A stretch of 64,000 bases of DNA from Pseudomonas paralactis. Its GTDB lineage: Bacteria; Pseudomonadota; Gammaproteobacteria; Pseudomonadales; Pseudomonadaceae. Location of the stretch: positions 62,001 through 126,000 of the forward strand of contig NZ_JYLN01000008.1 of the NCBI RefSeq assembly GCF_001439735.1, read 5' to 3'. The notes beneath the pieces were generated by a model. It worked only from the letters and a program-made list of their open reading frames with translations. It made no database searches and had not been told where the DNA came from. Position numbers and translations under genes: made by a program. Of the stretch, positions 27,251 to 35,578 are shown piece after piece (the first letter of the stretch is position 1; each line of letters opens with the position of its first letter).

Positions 27251-27703
27251 GGTATCTACACAACTCTTTGGTGCGACGCCGGACTTGTGGGAGGGGGCTT
27301 GCCCCCGATGGCGGCCTGGCAGCCGGTCAGGATGTTGGATCAAATCGAGTACATATCCGTTATTTGGGTAACGGCTGCTATGGGTTCCGCCCTTACGGCG
27401 GCTCACTTTTGAAAAGCGCAAAAGTAAGCAAAACGCTCTTGCCCCACCACTCGGCACCTCGCTTAGGCTCGGTGTGCCCGTAATCCGACAGTGATTTGGG
27501 GGGCCGCCGCCACGCGCCATCCATGGCGCGGGGCGGCTAAACCGGCATCCCTGCCGGTTTACCCCCCAAATCCCTGTCGAATTCCGGCCAGCGTGGTTTG
27601 ACGGGGCGCCTAAGATCAAGATCAAAAGCAGAGCAAGAGCAAGAGCGGCTCGCTTCGCATCGTGGTTAGCGTCGGCAGCGGCTACAAAAGTTGTGTAGAT
27701 ACC
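27251..27703 (-). repeat. Full long repeat inside 15-bp terminal inverted repeats
   Basis: A complete copy of the ~385-bp element (27286-27667, inverted relative to 20615-21003) is bracketed by a perfect inverted repeat, GGTATCTACACAACT at 27251-27265 and AGTTGTGTAGATACC at 27689-27703. There is no transposase, so it would be a non-autonomous element. Open frames of 60-200 codons here are not genes. Bases 27704-27819 hold further REP-like pieces (GGGAGCAAGCTCCCTCGCC at 27782) and nothing else. Confidence 0.8.
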
Positions 27704-27819
27704 CATGGCCATCGGGGGCCCCCCTCCCACATTTGGACCCCAGCACATCAGATATAGATTCGGCGACTTACACGCCGTCATGGGAGCAAGCTCCCTCGCC
27801 ACAGGCTCAGCCTCGCCCC

Positions 27820-28275
27820 TTATGCCGTGGGATTCTTCACCCCCACAAGGCTCATCAACCCCGCCAACGGAAAGTCCCCCTCAAGCTCCGCCAGGCTCGC
27901 CGTATACATCGGCTGCGGCTGACGCTGATGCCCATGCTGCAAAAAACTGATCAAGCTGCCCACCAAAGGCTGATGGCTGACCAGCAACACGTTGTCATCA
28001 GTATCAAGTTCCCTCAGCACCTGCTGAACATCACCATCGGGCGTCAACCACGGCACCGTGCGAATGGCCGGCTCGAACCCCAACGCTTCGCGCACCAATT
28101 GAGCCGTCTGCTGCGCCCGTACGTAAGGGCTGGCGATGATGGCACTGAGCGGCTGCCCGATCAGGTGCGCTGCACTGCGCAATACTTCGGCACGGCCATG
28201 CTCGGTGAGGTTGCGTTCGGCATCCGTACGAGCGTGCCCTTGGGCCTCGCCGTGGCGCAAAACCCACAACTTCAT
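27820..28275 (-). CDS. sixA: Phosphohistidine phosphatase SixA
   Basis: 151 residues, close to E. coli SixA (161). The histidine-phosphatase motif L-R-H-G-E-A is at residues 6-11, with S-P-Y-V-R-A-Q-Q-T (second Arg) and a later V-S-H-Q-P-L-V (second catalytic His). It removes phosphate from histidine phosphotransfer proteins, in E. coli ArcB or the nitrogen PTS protein. ATG 28275 overlaps the DUF4389 gene's TGA in an ATGA junction, so the two are coupled, and both follow gpsA closely. Confidence 0.93.
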   Translation of the reverse strand: MKLWVLRHGEAQGHARTDAERNLTEHGRAEVLRSAAHLIGQPLSAIIASPYVRAQQTAQLVREALGFEPAIRTVPWLTPDGDVQQVLRELDTDDNVLLVSHQPLVGSLISFLQHGHQRQPQPMYTASLAELEGDFPLAGLMSLVGVKNPTA

Positions 28276-28619
28276 AGCTTCGGCTCTTCATCACGCACCG
28301 GATGCGGTGCCGGCGGTACGCTGTGGGCGACCTCGCCTTCGGGTGCGCGCGGAGTTGGCCAATCGGCAAACGGCCAAGGCTTTTGGTCGGTGTGGAAGCT
28401 GCCAAAGCGACCGATCTGCGCCAGGAACTGACTGAGGCTGTCGCCAAAATTCATCAGGCCCAGGTTCGGCGCACCGTAGACAAGCCGGTAAATCAGTTGC
28501 ACCACCACCAACGCGCCGAGCAGGAATTGCGCCACCTGCCACACCAGCGCAAACACCAGCATCCACAGGATACGCAAGGCAATCGACTCATATTTGGGGG
28601 CTGCTTTCGGATCGTTCAT
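28272..28619 (-). CDS. DUF4389 membrane protein
   Basis: 115 residues from ATG 28619 (TGAGGA eight bases upstream). One long hydrophobic stretch, I-L-W-M-L-V-F-A-L-V-W-Q-V-A-Q-F-L-L-G-A, probably crosses the membrane twice as in DUF4389 proteins. It is followed by N-F-G-D-S-L-S-Q-F-L-A-Q-I-G-R-F and a Pro-rich polar tail. Function unknown. Ten bases downstream of gpsA and overlapping sixA by four bases; this gpsA-DUF4389-sixA order points to one transcript. Confidence 0.85.
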   Translation of the reverse strand: MNDPKAAPKYESIALRILWMLVFALVWQVAQFLLGALVVVQLIYRLVYGAPNLGLMNFGDSLSQFLAQIGRFGSFHTDQKPWPFADWPTPRAPEGEVAHSVPPAPHPVRDEEPKL

Positions 28620-28629
28620 GGCGCGTTCC

Positions 28630-29655
28630 TCAGTTGAAACCACTGGTGGAAATAAAGTCGACATCGGTCTTGGGTTCGGCCCGCATCAACAACTCGATGA
28701 CCTGTTCCAAGGTGCGCCCTTCGAACAGGATCGCGTGCAAACCGGCGACCAGCGGCATATACACGCCCACTTCCTGGGCCTTGGCTTTCAGTACCTTGAG
28801 GGTGTTGACCCCTTCGGCCACTTCGCCAAGGCGGGTCACGGCGTCTTCCAGGCTCAGCCCTTGGCCCAGGGCAAAACCTACCTGATAGTTGCGGCTTTTG
28901 GGCGATGAGCAGGTGACGATCAAGTCGCCCACACCCGCAAGGCCCAGGAACGTCATCGGGTTGGCGCCCTGGTTCACCGCAAAGCGGGTCATCTCGGCCA
29001 GCGCGCGGGTGATCAGCATACTTTTGGTGTTTTCCCCCATGCCCAGGGCAACGGCCATGCCGGCAATGATGGCGTAGACGTTTTTCAGCGCCCCGCCCAA
29101 CTCGACGCCAAAGCGATCGGCGCTGGCGTAAACCCGGAAGGTACGGCCATGCAGCACGGCCTGTACCCGCTCACACAAGGCTTCGTCTTCACTGGCGACC
29201 ACCGTGGCGGTCAAGGCGTGTTCGGCCACCTCCCGCGCCAGGTTCGGCCCGGACAGCACGCCAATGCGCGCCCGTGGGGCAATCTCGGTGAGGATTTCAC
29301 TCATCAACTTGAACGTCTGAGCCTCGATGCCTTTGGTCAAGCTGACCAGCAACTTGCCGGCCAGGCGCTCGGCGTGCGGCGCCAACACTGAGCGCAAGGC
29401 GCTGGAGGGCAGCGCGACAAAGCACAGGTCGCAGGCGGTGAGGGTTTCCAGCAGGTCGGTGACCGGCTCGACGGCCGGATGAATCTTGATGCCTTTAAGG
29501 TAACGGGGGTTTTCCCGGTGCACGCGGATGGCTTCAGCCTGCTCGGGGTCACGCATCCACTGACGTACGGCATGGCCGTTCTCGGCCAGCAGGTTAGCCA
29601 CGGCGGTGCCAAAACTTCCGCCTCCCAGGACCGCAATAGGGCGCTGTTGAGTCAT
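28630..29655 (-). CDS. gpsA: Glycerol-3-phosphate dehydrogenase [NAD(P)+]
   Basis: 341 residues from ATG 29655 (MTQQRPIAVLGGGSFG), the family start; in-frame codons upstream to 29796 are non-conserved. It reduces dihydroxyacetone phosphate to sn-glycerol 3-phosphate for phospholipid synthesis in the cytosol. G-G-G-S-F-G-T-A is the NAD(P) loop, S-G-P-N-L-A-R-E is typical, and the catalytic Lys lies in G-A-L-K-N-V-Y-A-I. Its place near fabAB puts phospholipid head-group supply and fatty-acid synthesis in the same region, as in P. aeruginosa. Confidence 0.96.
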   Translation of the reverse strand: MTQQRPIAVLGGGSFGTAVANLLAENGHAVRQWMRDPEQAEAIRVHRENPRYLKGIKIHPAVEPVTDLLETLTACDLCFVALPSSALRSVLAPHAERLAGKLLVSLTKGIEAQTFKLMSEILTEIAPRARIGVLSGPNLAREVAEHALTATVVASEDEALCERVQAVLHGRTFRVYASADRFGVELGGALKNVYAIIAGMAVALGMGENTKSMLITRALAEMTRFAVNQGANPMTFLGLAGVGDLIVTCSSPKSRNYQVGFALGQGLSLEDAVTRLGEVAEGVNTLKVLKAKAQEVGVYMPLVAGLHAILFEGRTLEQVIELLMRAEPKTDVDFISTSGFN

Positions 29656-29850
29656 ATGCAATCCGTTAATCCATACCAATGGCGATGGCGGCATTATACG
29701 GGGCGCCCGGCTTGCGGCCAGCCCCCGTATCAATTCGGGCACTTGTCGGAAAATGCCACGTTTGTACGAAGTAATTGCAAGTCCGACGACTGGCAAATAG
29801 CCCCACCTCAGTTAACATGGGCGGCTATCCGTCATTAACAAGGCCGTGCC

Positions 29851-31974
29851 GTGTACCTGGGCCCTCCTCCTCGCTCATCTCTATGGTTGATGCTGTTGTG
29901 CAGCGTACCTGCACTGGCTGACGATCTGTTTCTCGACAGCCAGCCGCTGCCGCAGGTGTTGACCGCCACGCGCCTCAAGCAATCGGCCGCCGCCGTGCCC
30001 GGCAGCATGACGGTGATCGACAGTGAGCTGATCAAGGCCAGCGGCGCCCGAGACATCGCGGAATTGCTGCGGCTGGTGCCCGGGATGATGGTCGGCTACA
30101 CCACCGGCAACCAGGCGTCGGTGAACTACCACGGCACCAGCGCCAGTGATGCGCGGCGGATGCAGGTGCTGATCGACGGCCGCTCGGTGTACCGCGCCGG
30201 CCTGGCCACGGTGGACTGGAGCGATATCCCGGTAGCCATGGAAGATATCGAACGCATCGAGGTATTTCGCGGCCCCAACACCGTCAGCTATGGCGCCAAC
30301 GCACTGATGGCGGTGGTCAACATCCTCACCCGTTCCCCCGCCAACAGCCAGGGCTCACGGGTGAAGGTCACCCGCGGCGAACGTGGGATCAACGACTTCT
30401 ATGCCAGCCAGGGCGTGGGTTGGGAAACCGGCGATTTGCGCCTGTCCCTGTCCGGGCAGCAGGACGATGGTTTTGACAGCGACGCGGTCGGCGCCGACCG
30501 CCGTGACGGTCGGCGTCTCAACCGTTTCAGCCTGGCGGTGAGCCAGACGCTGAACGCGCAACAAAGTATCGACTGGCAACTCAATGCCAAGGAAGGCACC
30601 AATCAGCGCCCTTATACCTACACTCCGGTGTTCGACGGAATTAGTGAAGGCGGCAGCAATTCCGATGTCGTGGCCAAGGACTACGCGGGCTCTTTGCGCT
30701 GGAATTTCGATTTCAACCCCGATCACAGTCTGTATATCCAGGGTTCAGCCCAGCAATGGGACCGCCGACAGGTCTGGAAAGCCTGTGATGCCAAGGTTTC
30801 GTTCAGCCCGCAGTTGACCCAGTTGTGGCAACTCAACCCCAACTATGCCGAACTGTTGGCGCGGCACATGGATAGCTACAGCCAGGGTTCCCCGCCTCCC
30901 GGAAGCGCCGCCGAGCAGGCGTTGGCCAACCAGGTGCTGGATCAATGGAAAAACCACGGCGGCAAGGACACCGTCTGCGGTGATATCGACCAAAGCACCC
31001 GCGAAAGCCGCTACGACCTGGAGATCCAGGACACCTTCAGCCTCTCCGACAGCCTGCGCCTGGTCAGCGGCGCGAATTATCGCTATGACCGCGCCGACTC
31101 GGACACCTACTTCAATGGAACCCTGGACGACACCACCTGGCGCCTGTTCGGGCACCTGGAATGGCGGGCCAGCGAACACTGGCTGCTGCAGGGCGGCGCC
31201 ATGTACGAAGACAGTCACCTGAGCGGCGACTCTCTGACGCCGCGTGTGGCGGTCAATTACCTGATCAACCCGCGTCACGGGTTGCGGGCGGTTTACTCCG
31301 AGGCGATCCGCTCGCCGGACATGTTCGAGAACAACGTCAATTGGAGCTACCGCGTCAACAACCTCAGCTCCCCGGCCTATGGGCAAAACTCCGGGCAATA
31401 TTTTGTCGTGACGCGCGGCCCTGGCGACCTCGATAAAGAGTTGATGCGCTCCCGGGAACTGGGCTACAACGGGTTCTTTGCCGACCTGGGGCTGAATGTC
31501 GACGTGAAGCTGTTCTATGACGAAATCACCGACATGATCAGCTCACCGCTGCGCAACAACCAATACATCGCCAGCAACGCCAACAGCTCGCGTTTTACCG
31601 GTGCCGAATCACAATTCGACTGGCGCATGAGCAACGCCGATCGCCTGCGCCTGACCTACGCTTACGTCGATGCGGCCTCCAGCAACCCCCGGGACAAGGT
31701 GCAAACTGCGCGTAACAGCGGCTCGGCCGGTTGGCTGCGCGAGTGGGGCCAGGGGTGGTCCAGCGCAGTGTTCTACTATGGCGACGACGCCCTTAATCAG
31801 TATCGCTTCCAACGGGTCGACCTGCGCGTAGCCAAGCGCATTGCCGTGGGCAAAACCAATGTGGAGCTGGCCGGCATGTTGCAGCAACGCCTTGACGACC
31901 AGCCCACCACCTGGGCCGAAAACAATTACGACCATCGTCACGTTCTTTACTTCAGCGCGGAGCTGGACTTCTGA
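29851..31974 (+). CDS. TonB-dependent outer-membrane receptor (PA1613-like)
   Basis: 707 residues from GTG 29851 (AAGG seven bases upstream), with signal peptide L-W-L-M-L-L-C-S-V-P-A-L-A-D-D. Plug domain: T-A-T-R-L-K-Q (short TonB-box-like), V-P-G-S-M-T-V-I-D, V-L-I-D-G-R-S-V-Y and I-E-V-F-R-G-P-N-T-V-S-Y-G-A-N-A. The barrel ends in F-S-A-E-L-D-F with the terminal aromatic. There is no N-terminal signalling (STN) domain. A Cys pair sits in a mid-barrel loop (W-K-A-C-D and D-T-V-C-G-D). The ligand is unknown; I found no Fur box upstream, so iron control is not supported. First gene of an operon with a binding protein and a hybrid kinase. Confidence 0.9.
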   Translation: MYLGPPPRSSLWLMLLCSVPALADDLFLDSQPLPQVLTATRLKQSAAAVPGSMTVIDSELIKASGARDIAELLRLVPGMMVGYTTGNQASVNYHGTSASDARRMQVLIDGRSVYRAGLATVDWSDIPVAMEDIERIEVFRGPNTVSYGANALMAVVNILTRSPANSQGSRVKVTRGERGINDFYASQGVGWETGDLRLSLSGQQDDGFDSDAVGADRRDGRRLNRFSLAVSQTLNAQQSIDWQLNAKEGTNQRPYTYTPVFDGISEGGSNSDVVAKDYAGSLRWNFDFNPDHSLYIQGSAQQWDRRQVWKACDAKVSFSPQLTQLWQLNPNYAELLARHMDSYSQGSPPPGSAAEQALANQVLDQWKNHGGKDTVCGDIDQSTRESRYDLEIQDTFSLSDSLRLVSGANYRYDRADSDTYFNGTLDDTTWRLFGHLEWRASEHWLLQGGAMYEDSHLSGDSLTPRVAVNYLINPRHGLRAVYSEAIRSPDMFENNVNWSYRVNNLSSPAYGQNSGQYFVVTRGPGDLDKELMRSRELGYNGFFADLGLNVDVKLFYDEITDMISSPLRNNQYIASNANSSRFTGAESQFDWRMSNADRLRLTYAYVDAASSNPRDKVQTARNSGSAGWLREWGQGWSSAVFYYGDDALNQYRFQRVDLRVAKRIAVGKTNVELAGMLQQRLDDQPTTWAENNYDHRHVLYFSAELDF

Positions 31975-31975
31975 C

Positions 31976-32905
31976 ATGGCCGATCAGTCACGGATGACCC
32001 TCTTGCTGCCTTCACGATTGTGGCGCCGTGGCGTGCTGCTCGCGTGCCTGCTGCTGGCGGTGCCGGCGTGGAGTGCCGATATTCTGCTGACAGCTGCCGA
32101 AGACGGCGCCGGGGTGCAAGCCTTCACCCAGGCCCTTGCCCAGCAGCGCCCCGACGACCAGGTCAGCTTCACCCCACTCAAGGACTTGCCGGCACCGAGC
32201 CAATTGCCCGCCGGCACTCGCTTGATTCTCTTGGATCTGCCCAGCCTCGATTGGCGCCTGCTGGACACCCAGGGCCCGCCGACCCTGGTGCTGCGCATCA
32301 GCCGCCTGCAGGCGCAGCAACGCCTGGGCAATACGCACCCGTCCAAAATCAGCCTGTTGTGGAGCGATCCGCCGCTGGAGCGTCAACTGCGCCTGGTCGC
32401 CAACATCCTCCCGCAGGCACGACGTATTGGTGTGCTTTACGGTGCCGACAGTGAATTCCTGCTGCACGAGCTGATTGAGCTAGCCACCCCCCTGGGCCTG
32501 GAAATCGTGCCTCAGCTCTGGGACAACACCAGTGACAGCCGCCCGCTGCAAACCCTGTTCAAGAACAGCGACGTGCTGCTCGGCCTTGACGATCCGCAAC
32601 TGTACAACCCCAAAACGGTAAAAAACCTGTTGCTGAGCAGCTACGCCCAACAGCTGCCACTGATCGGGCCCAATGCCGGGTTTGTCCGGGCCGGCAGCCT
32701 GGCCAGCACCTACAGCGATCAGCCCGATTGGCTCGCCGTGCTCGACCGCCTGCTGGATCACCCGCCTGCCAATTGGCCGCATACGTTGTACCCGCAACAC
32801 TTCAAAGTCGTGGGCAACCCGCAAGTCGCGCGCTCACTGGGCATCGAACAGGTTGATGAAAGCGCCGTCGCCGCCCGCTTGGCCCAAGGAGAGAAACGCC
32901 CATGA
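31976..32905 (+). CDS. Periplasmic ABC_sub_bind-type protein (PA1612-like)
   Basis: 309 residues from ATG 31976, one base after the receptor stop. Signal peptide R-R-G-V-L-L-A-C-L-L-L-A-V-P-A-W-S-A. Two-lobed binding-protein character: R-I-G-V-L-Y-G-A-D-S-E-F followed by L-L-G-L-D-D-P-Q-L-Y-N-P and L-I-G-P-N-A-G-F-V, as in the ABC_sub_bind (YtrF/TrpX-like) group. No ABC permease or ATPase lies near, and the gene overlaps the kinase start by ATGA, so it more likely presents a ligand to the kinase than to a transporter. That role is inference. Confidence 0.82.
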   Translation: MADQSRMTLLLPSRLWRRGVLLACLLLAVPAWSADILLTAAEDGAGVQAFTQALAQQRPDDQVSFTPLKDLPAPSQLPAGTRLILLDLPSLDWRLLDTQGPPTLVLRISRLQAQQRLGNTHPSKISLLWSDPPLERQLRLVANILPQARRIGVLYGADSEFLLHELIELATPLGLEIVPQLWDNTSDSRPLQTLFKNSDVLLGLDDPQLYNPKTVKNLLLSSYAQQLPLIGPNAGFVRAGSLASTYSDQPDWLAVLDRLLDHPPANWPHTLYPQHFKVVGNPQVARSLGIEQVDESAVAARLAQGEKRP

Positions 32906-34802
32906 CCTTGCGTCGCCGTTGGGATATCAACACTCGCACCCAGCTCATTACTTTGGGCCCTGCGTTATTGTTGACCCTGCTGTTGATCAGCTTCTTTACT
33001 TTCGTGCGGATCCAGGACTTGCGCCAGGAACTGGACCACACCGGCCAATTGATCGCCAACCAACTGGCGCCCGCTACTGAATACGGCGTGATTTCCGGCA
33101 ACAACGATGTGCTTGAAGCGCTGCTGCGTGCGACCTTGGCCACGCCCCACGTGCGCTTCCTGGAGATTCAGAACAGCGCCGAGAACATCCTGGTGTATGT
33201 CGAGCAGCCGTCGGAAAGACACGACCGTTCGCTGTCTGTGAAGGTGTTTCAGGCGCCAATTCGCCTGCAACACATCCAGCTCAACAATGACTTTTTCCAG
33301 GACAACCTCAACGAACCCAAGGCTCCCCGAGCCGACTACCTGGGGCGGGTGATTGTCGGCATGTCCAACGACGCGTTCAGCCAGCGCCAGCAAGAAATCC
33401 TGTTCAAGGCCGGGATCCTGGCACTGTTCGCCTTGCTGTTTACCTTCCTGCTGGCACGCCGCCTGGCGGCAAGCCTGTCGCAGCCGATCAGTGCCATGGG
33501 CCATGCGGTCAAGGCTATCCAGCAAGGCGATTACAAAACCCCGCTGCCGATTGTCGATGACTCGGAGTTGGGAGACCTCTCGCGGCATATCAACAACCTG
33601 GCCGAGGGCCTGAACCAGGCCAGTCGCGAGCAGCAACAGGCCATGGCCCAGTTGATCCAGACCCGCGAAGAAGCCGAGCGCGCAAACAACGCCAAGTCGG
33701 ATTTCCTGGCGATGATGAGCCATGAACTGCGCACGCCCATGAATGGTGGCTGGGTATGCTGCAACTGCTGGAAACCACCGACATGACTGCCGAACAGACC
33801 GAGTACGCGGCGCTGGCTTCCGAGTCCACCGAGCACCTGCTCAAGGTGATCAACGATATTCTCGACTTCTCACGCATTGAGCGCGCCGCCCTGGAACTTG
33901 AACATATTGCGTTCAATCTGGCGGACCTGATCAACAGTTGCGCCCAAGCCTTCCAGCACAGTGCCCAGCAACGCGGGCTGAGCCTGGAACTGCCGATTCC
34001 GGCAGGTATGGAGGCCCTGCGGGTGCGAGGCGATCCGACGCGGATCCGGCAGATCCTGGTCAACCTGATCGGCAATGCGTTGAAATTTACCGAACGCGGC
34101 AGCGTGACCGTCGAGCCCCATTGGCAAACCCTGGACCATGAACTGGTGTGGTTCACCTGCACCGTGCGCGACAGCGGTATCGGTATTTGCGCCGAGCGCC
34201 TGGAGATGATGTTCGATGCGTTTCAGCAGGCCGACAGCTCCATTTCCAGGCGCTACGGCGGTACTGGCCTGGGCCTGCCCATCGCCCGCACGCTGGCCGA
34301 ACGCATGGGGGGTACCTTGCGGGCCCAAAGCGAAGAAGGCCGGGGCTCGGTGTTTACCCTGGAAATTCCGCTGGCCATCGATCAGCAGCAAGTACAAGCC
34401 ATTGCGCCCGACGCCCTCGGCAAGGCCAGTGCCGGCGATGGACGCCACGTGTTGCTGGTCGAAGACAACCCGGTCAACCGCACCGTGGTCGAAGCAATGC
34501 TGCGCAGCCTGGGCTTTGAAGTCAGCCTGGCCACCGACGGCGCCGAGGCGATCCGCAGCGCCGAAAGCCTGATTTTTACCGCTATCCTGATGGATTGCCG
34601 GCTGCCATTGATCGACGGCTACGAAGCCACTCGCCAGATTCGCCAACTGCCTGGCTGCGCCGATCTGCCGATCATCGCCCTGACGGCCAATGCCTTGCAG
34701 GGCGACCGCGAAGCCTGCCTGGCAGCCGGAATGAACGATTACCTGGCCAAGCCGTTCAAACGCACGGATTTGCAGCAAATCCTGCAACGCTGGGTGCAAT
34801 AG
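32902..34802 (+). pseudogene. Hybrid sensor kinase (PA1611-like), frameshifted
   Basis: Two frames together make one hybrid kinase. Frame 1 (32902-33786) gives TM1 (I-T-L-G-P-A-L-L-L-T-L-L-L), a ~130-residue periplasmic domain, TM2 (about 168-188), HAMP and the H-box S-H-E-L-R-T-P-M-N-G with His274, then runs into G-W-V-C-C-N-C-W and stops. The continuation in the -1 frame reads G-M-L-Q-L-L-E-T-T and goes through the dimerisation helix, HATPase (N-L-I-G-N-A-L-K-F, G-T-G-L-G-L-P-I) and a receiver (phospho-Asp codon at 34593, K-P-F near the end). Restoring one T after base 33748 (GGTG-T-GCTGG) repairs it. In P. aeruginosa the orthologue PA1611 binds RetS and feeds the Gac/Rsm network. As written, no full kinase can be made. 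Confidence 0.88.
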
Positions 34803-34900
34803 CGCCGCGCCATCAGCCAACTGCGACTGGCGTGAAAGACGAAAGTGCGGCAGTCTTAGGCACCCGAACGGGCCGATAAACAGGTCCGGTTTAAATTTTC

Positions 34901-34918
34901 AGTGAACAAGTGTACATT
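34901..34918 (+). promoter_or_regulatory. Candidate DesT operator upstream of fabAB
   Basis: AGTGAAC-AAGT-GTACATT is an imperfect 18-bp palindrome that shares AGTGAAC and the spacing of the P. aeruginosa DesT site (from memory, AGTGAACGCTTGTTGACT). DesT, a TetR-type sensor of acyl-CoA saturation, controls fabAB there. It lies 133 bases before fabA. The rest of 34803-35051 shows no gene. Confidence 0.45.
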
Positions 34919-35051
34919 CAGTGCCTTGCCGCTGTGACTTTCACTACAACGCAATAGTCTATGTGTAGGCTGCCGCTATGAGGCATGAACGCTTCATTCG
35001 GTTCGGGAAGATTTGCCCAACCCAGCCGCATGGGATTATTGAGGAGCTCGC

Positions 35052-35567
35052 ATGACCAAACAAAACGCCTTTACTCGGGAAGACCTGCTGCGCTGCAGTC
35101 GCGGTGAGCTGTTCGGCCCAGGTAACGCGCAACTGCCCGCCCCGAACATGCTGATGGTGGATCGCATCACCCATATCAGCGAAGAAGGTGGCAAGTACGG
35201 CAAAGGTGAATTGGTCGCCGAGCTGGATATCACCCCGGACCTGTGGTTCTTCGCCTGCCACTTCGAAGGCGATCCTGTGATGCCAGGCTGCCTGGGCCTC
35301 GACGCCATGTGGCAACTGGTCGGCTTCTACCTGGGCTGGCAAGGCCTGCCGGGCCGCGGTCGCGCCCTGGGTTCGGGCGAAGTGAAGTTCTTTGGCCAGG
35401 TCCTGCCGACCGCCAAGAAAGTCACCTACAACATTCAAATCAAGCGCGTCCTCAAGGGCAAGCTGAACCTGGCCATTGCCGACGGTTCGGTAACTGTCGA
35501 CGGTCGCGAGATCTATACTGCCGAAGGCCTCCGGGTCGGCGTATTCACTTCCACTGACAACTTTTAA
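35052..35567 (+). CDS. fabA: 3-hydroxydecanoyl-ACP dehydratase/isomerase
   Basis: 171 residues, the normal size. It dehydrates 3-hydroxydecanoyl-ACP and isomerises trans-2- to cis-3-decenoyl-ACP, the committed step of anaerobic unsaturated fatty acid synthesis. The active-site His is in F-A-C-H-F-E-G-D-P-V-M-P-G and the Asp in G-C-L-G-L-D-A-M-W-Q-L. GAGGAG precedes ATG 35052 by six bases. fabB follows 11 bases later, so fabAB is one operon. Confidence 0.98.
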   Translation: MTKQNAFTREDLLRCSRGELFGPGNAQLPAPNMLMVDRITHISEEGGKYGKGELVAELDITPDLWFFACHFEGDPVMPGCLGLDAMWQLVGFYLGWQGLPGRGRALGSGEVKFFGQVLPTAKKVTYNIQIKRVLKGKLNLAIADGSVTVDGREIYTAEGLRVGVFTSTDNF

Positions 35568-35578
35568 GGGTTATCCGC

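Noticed and set aside
27182..27802. 206-codon minus-strand frame in the long repeat
   Set aside because: It recurs with the repeat at 20.6 kb, lacks a ribosome site and breaks at repeat joints.
29656..29850. Fur box upstream of the TonB receptor
   Set aside because: No stretch close to the GATAAT-type 19-bp consensus was found, so siderophore or iron control is not claimed.
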